From: Verrucomicrobiota bacterium | Lineage (GTDB): Bacteria; Verrucomicrobiota; Verrucomicrobiia; Opitutales; Opitutaceae | DNA: 11,040 bases | Assembly (NCBI GenBank): GCA_023410155.1 | Contig: JAEYQF010000218.1 | Location: forward strand, 1 to 11,040 | Direction of reading: 5' to 3' | Shown here: positions 6,402 through 11,040 of the stretch, piece after piece | Position numbering within the stretch: position 1 is the first letter of the stretch | Layout of the letters: each line of letters starts with the position of its first letter | Program-made: the position numbers and the translations under genes | The notes under the pieces: generated by a model | Seen by the model: the letters and a program-made list of their open reading frames with translations, nothing else | What the model was told of the DNA's origin: nothing | Databases searched by the model: none

Positions 6402-6479
6402 CCTCGTCTTCTACTCGTTCTCTAACCGCTCACGTCGCGGTCGGGGAGAGCGAGAAAGAGAACGAAGAACGAGAACGAG
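6402..6479. repeat. Imperfect inverted repeat of CTCGTTCT-like words
   Basis: A pyrimidine-rich arm at 6402-6423 (ending CTCGTTCTCT) pairs imperfectly with the purine-rich arm at 6457-6479 (AGAGAACG...GAGAACGAG). The right arm is itself a 7-bp tandem, AGAACGA repeated at 6459 and 6466. It begins 14 bp after the oxidoreductase stop on the minus strand. Confidence 0.6.
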
Positions 6480-6492
6480 CGGGAGGCGGAGC

Positions 6493-7662
6493 TTAGGCGC
6501 GGGGGAATTTCACCCACTTCGCGCCGGCCTTGCTGCTCTTCACCACCGTCTCGATGAAGGCCATGCCGGCGATGCCGTCGTCCACCGTCGGGAAGTCGTA
6601 TCCAGTTTTCGGAGACTTGCGGCCGGCGATCTGGTCGGCGATCGCGGTCGCGGCCGAGCGATACACGTTGGCGAACGCTTCGATGAAGCCCTCGGGGTGG
6701 GCGAAGGGTGTGCGGGTGGCGTTCTTCGCGGCGTCGGAGAGGTAGCTGTTGCCGCGGCGATGCACGAACGGCGGGGCGTCGGCGCGTTTGAAGACGAGCT
6801 CGTTGGGGTTCTCTTGATACCACTCGAGCGAGCCCTTCGTGCCGTAGACGCGGATGTTGAGGTTGTTCTCGTCGCCGTTGGAGATTTGCGAGGCGTAGAG
6901 AATGCCTTTGGCGCCGCCTTCGAAACGGATGAGGCAGTTGCCGTCGTCGTCGAGCGGGCGGCCGGGGATGAAGGTCGAGAGCTCGGCGCAAATTTCGTCG
7001 ATCTCGAGGCCGGTGATGTAGCGGGCGAGGTTGTGCGCGTGCGTGCCGATGTCGCCCATGCAGTTGGAGACGCCGGAGGTGTTGGGGTCCATGCGCCAGT
7101 TGGAGATCGAGCCGTCCTTGGCGGATTCGAGCGCGGTGATGGCGTAGCCCTGCGGATACTCAGCGACGATTTTGAGGATCTTGCCGAGCTTGCCGGTGCG
7201 CACCCACTCGCGCGCTTCCTTCACCATCGGGTAGCCGGTGTAGTTGTGCGTGAGGGCGAAAACTTTTCCGGTTTTCTGGACGATCTCGCGGAGCTTGAGG
7301 CCTTCCTTGCGGGTGAAGCAGAGGGGCTTGTCGCATACGACGTGGAAGCCGGCTTCGAGAAACGTCTTCGCGACGGCGAAGTGCGTGTTGTTGCGCGTGA
7401 CGATCGAGACGAAGTCGATGCGCTGGTCGGCGGGCAGCGCGGCCTCGGCTTTGGCCATCTCCTCGTAGGAGCCGTAAACGCGCGAGGGATCGAGGAAGAA
7501 ATCTTCGCCCGAAAGCTTCGATTTTTTCGGATCGGAGGAGAAGCAGCCGGCGACGAGGTCGATCTCGCCATCGAGGCGGGCGGCCATGCGGTGGACGGCG
7601 CCGATGAAGGCACCACGGCCGCCACCGACCATGCCCATACGGAGTTTGCGGTTCAGTTTCAT
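6493..7662 (-). CDS. Gfo/Idh/MocA family oxidoreductase (389 aa)
   Basis: A cytoplasmic NAD(P)-dependent sugar or polyol dehydrogenase. The N-terminal Rossmann domain shows the dinucleotide-binding loop MGMVGGGRGAFIG (9-21), then VSIVTRNNTHF (85-95). The lysine of the family EKP motif is K112 (CDKPL, 110-114). The C-terminal substrate domain has CMGDIGTHAHNLARYITG (201-218), where D204 and H208 are the usual catalytic pair, followed by IRVYGTKGSLEWYQENPNEL (270-289). The substrate cannot be read from sequence. The ATG at 7662 has a pyrimidine-rich leader and no Shine-Dalgarno. It lies 208 bp downstream of a second oxidoreductase on the same strand and ends before a strong terminator at 6330-6364. 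A long opposite-strand open frame over this gene is a GC-driven shadow. Confidence 0.94.
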   Translation of the reverse strand: MKLNRKLRMGMVGGGRGAFIGAVHRMAARLDGEIDLVAGCFSSDPKKSKLSGEDFFLDPSRVYGSYEEMAKAEAALPADQRIDFVSIVTRNNTHFAVAKTFLEAGFHVVCDKPLCFTRKEGLKLREIVQKTGKVFALTHNYTGYPMVKEAREWVRTGKLGKILKIVAEYPQGYAITALESAKDGSISNWRMDPNTSGVSNCMGDIGTHAHNLARYITGLEIDEICAELSTFIPGRPLDDDGNCLIRFEGGAKGILYASQISNGDENNLNIRVYGTKGSLEWYQENPNELVFKRADAPPFVHRRGNSYLSDAAKNATRTPFAHPEGFIEAFANVYRSAATAIADQIAGRKSPKTGYDFPTVDDGIAGMAFIETVVKSSKAGAKWVKFPRA

Positions 7663-7690
7663 GGTGAGGGAGGAGGGTGAGGAACGGAAA

Positions 7691-7718
7691 AGTTGAAAGG
7701 TGAAGGTTGAAAGTTGAA
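7691..7718. repeat. Heptamer tandem repeat, four copies
   Basis: Four adjacent 7-mers: AGTTGAA, AGGTGAA, GGTTGAA, AGTTGAA. They lie just upstream of the 389-aa oxidoreductase start (minus strand), in the gap between the two oxidoreductases. Confidence 0.8.
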
Positions 7719-7741
7719 AGCGGGTCAGCGGGGGACGGAGA

Positions 7742-7837
7742 AGTTGAGAGATGAGAGTTGAGGGTTGAGAGCTGGACTGCGCAGGAGGACGGGATCGAGG
7801 GACCGGTCTCTCAACTCTTAGCTTTCAATTCTCAACT
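7742..7837. repeat. Heptamer arrays in inverted orientation
   Basis: Left array at 7742-7769: AGTTGAG, AGATGAG, AGTTGAG, GGTTGAG. Right array at 7810-7837: CTCAACT, CTTAGCT, TTCAATT, CTCAACT, which is the same heptamer family on the other strand. The two can pair as an imperfect long stem of about 28 bp with a loop of about 40 nt. The region is noncoding. Confidence 0.75.
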
Positions 7838-7865
7838 CGGGCCGCGAGCCGGGTCCGCGGCCCGA
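7837..7865 (-). other. Perfect 10-bp GC stem-loop after oxidoreductase stop
   Basis: TCGGGCCGCG (7837-7846) pairs exactly with CGCGGCCCGA (7856-7865) across a 9-nt loop, 5 bp after the stop of the 360-aa oxidoreductase. No T tract follows on the minus strand (GTTGAGAATT comes next). It may protect the mRNA 3' end or pause polymerase rather than act as a classical terminator. Confidence 0.55.
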
Positions 7866-7870
7866 CTGCA

Positions 7871-8953
7871 TCAGAGCGCGACGGGTTTTCCTGTGGCGGC
7901 GGATTTGTAGGCGCCGTCGATGATCTTCATGAGCGACACGGCTTGGTCGGGCGTGTTCAGCGGCTTCTCGGTGCCCTCGAGCGTGCGCACGAAGTTCATC
8001 GCCGAGCGCACGCGGCCCATCGTCTCGTCGGGCGAGATCACGATCGCGCGGTTCACCTGGCGGCCGTGCTCGACGGTGTAGAGTTCGCTCGTGTCGACGG
8101 CGGTGGCGTCGATGCCGTCGACGCCGAAGAGGCGCTGCACCATGCCGCCGGCCTTCGTGCCTTGGAACACGACGGAGACTTCTTCGCGCTTGTTCATCTC
8201 GGCCCACGAGACCTGGAAGGACATCGTCTGGCCGGTCTTGAACGTGACGAAACCGTGGCCGGCGGATTCGACGTCGGTGGCGCCTTTGGCGACGTCGGGG
8301 ATGCCCCACGGACCTTTGAAGGTTTTGTCGGTGATGTGATCGTCGTAGGTCTTGGCGAGCACGTGCGCGGGCTCGGGATACCCCATGAAATAGAGGCCGA
8401 GATCGATCATGTGCAGCAGGTCGATCATGGGACCGCCGCCGGAAAGCGCCTTGGTGGTGAACCAGCCGCCGAAACCGGGGATGCCGGCGCGGCGAATCCA
8501 TTTGGTCTGGCACGAGTTGATCGTGCCGACCGTGCCGGCGTTGATGTAGTCCATCATCGCGTAGCTCTCGGGACGCGCGCGGTTGTTGAAATTGAACATC
8601 AATGTGCGCTTCGCCTTTTGCGCCGCGGCCTGCATCTGGAGCATCTCGCGGGCGTTGAGCGCGGGCGGCTTCTCGCAGAAGACGTGCTTGCCGGCTTTCA
8701 GCGCCTGGAGGGAGAGCGGCGCGTGAAATTTGTTCGGCACGATGACCGACACCGCGTCGAGCTCGGGCACGCTGCGGAGCATCTCGGCGACATCGCCGAA
8801 CACGCGGCCGATACCGTGACGCTGCGCGGTTTTTTCCGCGGCCGCCTGATTCACGTCGGCGAGGGCCACGATGTCCGCGCCCGCGGCCCGAAAGCCCGTG
8901 GCGTGATAATTGACCATGCCGCCGGCGCCGATGATTCCGATTTTGATGCTCAT
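7871..8953 (-). CDS. Gfo/Idh/MocA family oxidoreductase (360 aa)
   Basis: A second cytoplasmic NAD(P)-dependent oxidoreductase, clearly diverged from its 389-aa neighbour. It has the loop GIIGAGGMVNYHATG (6-20), the acidic cofactor end LADVN (31-35), VIVPNKFHAP (70-79), the EKP motif at 94-96 (K95) and GGGPMIDLLHMIDLGLYFMG (172-191) with D178 and H181 as the probable catalytic residues. The family oxidises or reduces sugars, cyclitols or glycosides; the substrate is unknown. The ATG at 8953 has an A-rich leader (CCCCAAAAAC) and no Shine-Dalgarno. It lies 114 bp after the isomerase gene on the same strand, but a terminator at 9008-9047 sits in that gap, so it may have its own promoter or depend on read-through. 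Confidence 0.95.
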   Translation of the reverse strand: MSIKIGIIGAGGMVNYHATGFRAAGADIVALADVNQAAAEKTAQRHGIGRVFGDVAEMLRSVPELDAVSVIVPNKFHAPLSLQALKAGKHVFCEKPPALNAREMLQMQAAAQKAKRTLMFNFNNRARPESYAMMDYINAGTVGTINSCQTKWIRRAGIPGFGGWFTTKALSGGGPMIDLLHMIDLGLYFMGYPEPAHVLAKTYDDHITDKTFKGPWGIPDVAKGATDVESAGHGFVTFKTGQTMSFQVSWAEMNKREEVSVVFQGTKAGGMVQRLFGVDGIDATAVDTSELYTVEHGRQVNRAIVISPDETMGRVRSAMNFVRTLEGTEKPLNTPDQAVSLMKIIDGAYKSAATGKPVAL

Positions 8954-8963
8954 GTTTTTGGGG

Positions 8964-8998
8964 AGCTGAGAGCTGAGGGCTAAGAGCTGAGAGTGAGG
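8964..8998. repeat. Heptamer tandem repeat, about five copies
   Basis: Adjacent 7-mers: AGCTGAG, AGCTGAG, GGCTAAG, AGCTGAG, AGTGAGG. This is the same word family as the arrays at 7691 and 7742, and it sits just upstream of the 360-aa oxidoreductase start. Confidence 0.75.
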
Positions 8999-9007
8999 AA
9001 GGCGCAG

Positions 9008-9047
9008 AAAAGACGCGCGGGAGCGTCCGAAGATGCTCGCGCGCGTC
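9008..9047 (-). terminator. Rho-independent terminator of the isomerase gene
   Basis: On the minus strand, GACGCGCGCGAGC and GCTCCCGCGCGTC form a 13-position stem with one mismatch and a 10-nt loop, followed by TTTTCTG. It begins about 20 bp after the isomerase stop and so separates that gene from the oxidoreductase downstream. Confidence 0.85.
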
Positions 9048-9067
9048 CGATTACCAGGCAGCAGCGC

Positions 9068-10111
<1,044 letters not shown>

Positions 10112-10134
10112 ACGTTGAGGGGGTTGTGACTGAC

Positions 10135-10249
10135 GGAGAACAGTCTCCAGACTCGCGCCGGGGTTGCACGTGTCGCAACACGAAACTCCGATTTCGAGCG
10201 AGGGAGATGAAGGGTGTGCGCGGGCGCTGGTGTTGTTCCGGGCAACAAC
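10135..10249. promoter_or_regulatory. Divergent intergenic region with four small inverted repeats
   Basis: The 146-bp gap between two divergent genes contains GGAGA/TCTCC (10135-10148), GTTGC/GCAAC (10163-10179), CGAAA/TTTCG (10181-10196) and GTTGTT/AACAAC (10232-10249). The last lies 9 bp before the ATG at 10258, in place of a Shine-Dalgarno. Arms are only 5-6 bp, so each alone could be chance. I could not place convincing promoters. Confidence 0.35.
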
Positions 10250-10257
10250 AAACGCCC

Positions 10258-11013
10258 ATGAAAACCTTCGCCCTCCTCCTCCTCGCCACTTTGCTTGCGG
10301 CGCCGGTTGCCGCGCAGGTGGGCAGCTCCGATTACACCCCGATGAAGGTCATCCAGACCGACCGGGTGATCTTCCCTCGCCGCGCACTCGATGTCGGCAT
10401 CACCTCCGGCGACGCGGTCGTCGCCGTGCAGATCGATGCCGACGGCAAGCTCACGGACAGCCTGGTGGTGCAGTATTCGCATCCGGCGTTTGGCGAGCGG
10501 GCGGCCGATGTCGTCAAACGCTGGCGCTACGAGCCTGCCGTTCTGAAAGGAGAGCGGCGGGGCGCGATCGCCGAGCTGGCCTTCGAGTTTCGCAACGAGG
10601 GCATCGTGCTCGTCGAACTCTCAGGCGGGATCTACATCGAGCAGCGCCGCTATCAGCTCGGACCCGGCTCCTTCCGCTACAGCGCGTGCAGCATGCGCGA
10701 CCTCGATCGCATCCCCACGCCGCGCAAGATCGTGAAACCCGACTACCCGCTCGGCCTCGCCGGCGGCAAGGCCCGGACCGTGTCGATCGACTTCTACATC
10801 GACGAGGCGGGGCGCGTGCGCCTGCCGGCCGTGAGCGTCGCGACCAGTCGCGAAAACGACACGCTCGCCACACTCGCGCTCAACGCGGTGACCCAATGGG
10901 AGTTCGAGCCGCCGGTCTCGAAGGGCCGGCCGGTGCTCGTGCTGGCGCGACAGGATTTCAACTTCGAGGCGAAACCGGAAATCGAAGCGGCGAAGCTCGA
11001 AGTCGAAGAATAG
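10258..11013 (+). CDS. Secreted protein with two TonB_C-like domains
   Basis: A 251-residue exported protein of unknown role. A clear signal peptide (residues 1-20, hydrophobic core, cleavage after AAQ or VAA) is followed by two copies of a TonB C-terminal-like module. Copy 1 (about 38-110) has FPRRALDVGITSGDAVVAVQIDADGKLTD, then VVKRWRYEPAV. Copy 2 (about 158-236) has KPDYPLGLAGGKARTVSIDFYIDEAGRV, then AVTQWEFEPPV. It lacks the N-terminal anchor and proline-rich spacer of true TonB, and no ExbB/ExbD is present, so it is unlikely to energise receptors in the classical way. The charged C-terminus (EIEAAKLEVEE) may be helical. I chose the ATG at 10258 because it begins the signal peptide; the upstream extension is arginine/cysteine-rich and not protein-like. 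The TonB_C-like module also ends the thioredoxin-like protein of this window. Confidence 0.83.
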   Translation: MKTFALLLLATLLAAPVAAQVGSSDYTPMKVIQTDRVIFPRRALDVGITSGDAVVAVQIDADGKLTDSLVVQYSHPAFGERAADVVKRWRYEPAVLKGERRGAIAELAFEFRNEGIVLVELSGGIYIEQRRYQLGPGSFRYSACSMRDLDRIPTPRKIVKPDYPLGLAGGKARTVSIDFYIDEAGRVRLPAVSVATSRENDTLATLALNAVTQWEFEPPVSKGRPVLVLARQDFNFEAKPEIEAAKLEVEE

Positions 11014-11040
11014 CCGGCAACAGGTGTATGTGTGTGTAAG

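Larger units (their letters stand above)
6149..6492. other. Intergenic region with terminator and inverted repeat
   Basis: No gene is supported. Reading on the minus strand it holds, after the oxidoreductase stop, a purine/pyrimidine-biased inverted repeat (6402-6479), a strong terminator (6330-6364), and then about 180 bp that should contain the promoter of the nuclease/thioredoxin pair. I see no convincing -35/-10 pair there. Confidence 0.55.

Noticed and set aside
11024..11040. GT-rich tail at the window end (GTGTATGTGTGTG)
   Set aside because: Short dinucleotide run cut by the window edge; too little to interpret.

Overview
The window is GC-rich bacterial DNA. My best guess is a Verrucomicrobiota member of the Opitutaceae type. 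The reasons are the paired Gfo/Idh/MocA oxidoreductases with a sugar-phosphate-isomerase-like TIM barrel, secreted SHD1-like and TonB_C-like domains, mostly Shine-Dalgarno-less starts, and gaps filled with short tandem repeats. This placement is inference from gene content; no rRNA or marker gene is present to fix it.

Left part, plus strand (1-3285). A leader with an AT-rich palindrome precedes a TVP38/TMEM64 (VTT domain) membrane protein. This overlaps by 4 nt (GTGA) with xseA, the large subunit of exonuclease VII. A 345-bp gap holds a 22-bp tandem array (with 11-bp sub-periodicity) and a separate 10-bp triple repeat. An exported MsrB methionine sulfoxide reductase follows, ending at a strong Rho-independent terminator.

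Middle (3392-6148). A small unknown minus-strand protein is divergent from a PhnB/3-dmu-9_3-mt type VOC protein. On the minus strand there follows a two-gene overlapping unit (TGATG). Its first gene is a membrane-anchored Mrr-type PD-(D/E)XK nuclease with a topoisomerase-type zinc ribbon. Its second is an exported thioredoxin-fold protein with an SHD1-like N-terminus and a TonB_C-like C-terminus.

Right part (6330-11013). Three minus-strand sugar genes (isomerase/epimerase, then two Gfo/Idh/MocA oxidoreductases) suggest oxidation, isomerisation or epimerisation, and reduction of a sugar or glycoside. The isomerase has its own terminator before the second gene, so this is probably not one simple operon. 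Their gaps carry 7-bp tandem repeats in both orientations. Divergent from the isomerase is a secreted protein made of two TonB_C-like domains.

The observations most worth following are the 22/11-bp array at 2437-2568, the heptamer arrays around the sugar genes, the nuclease-thioredoxin pair, and the MsrB that lacks both the usual resolving cysteine and the zinc site.
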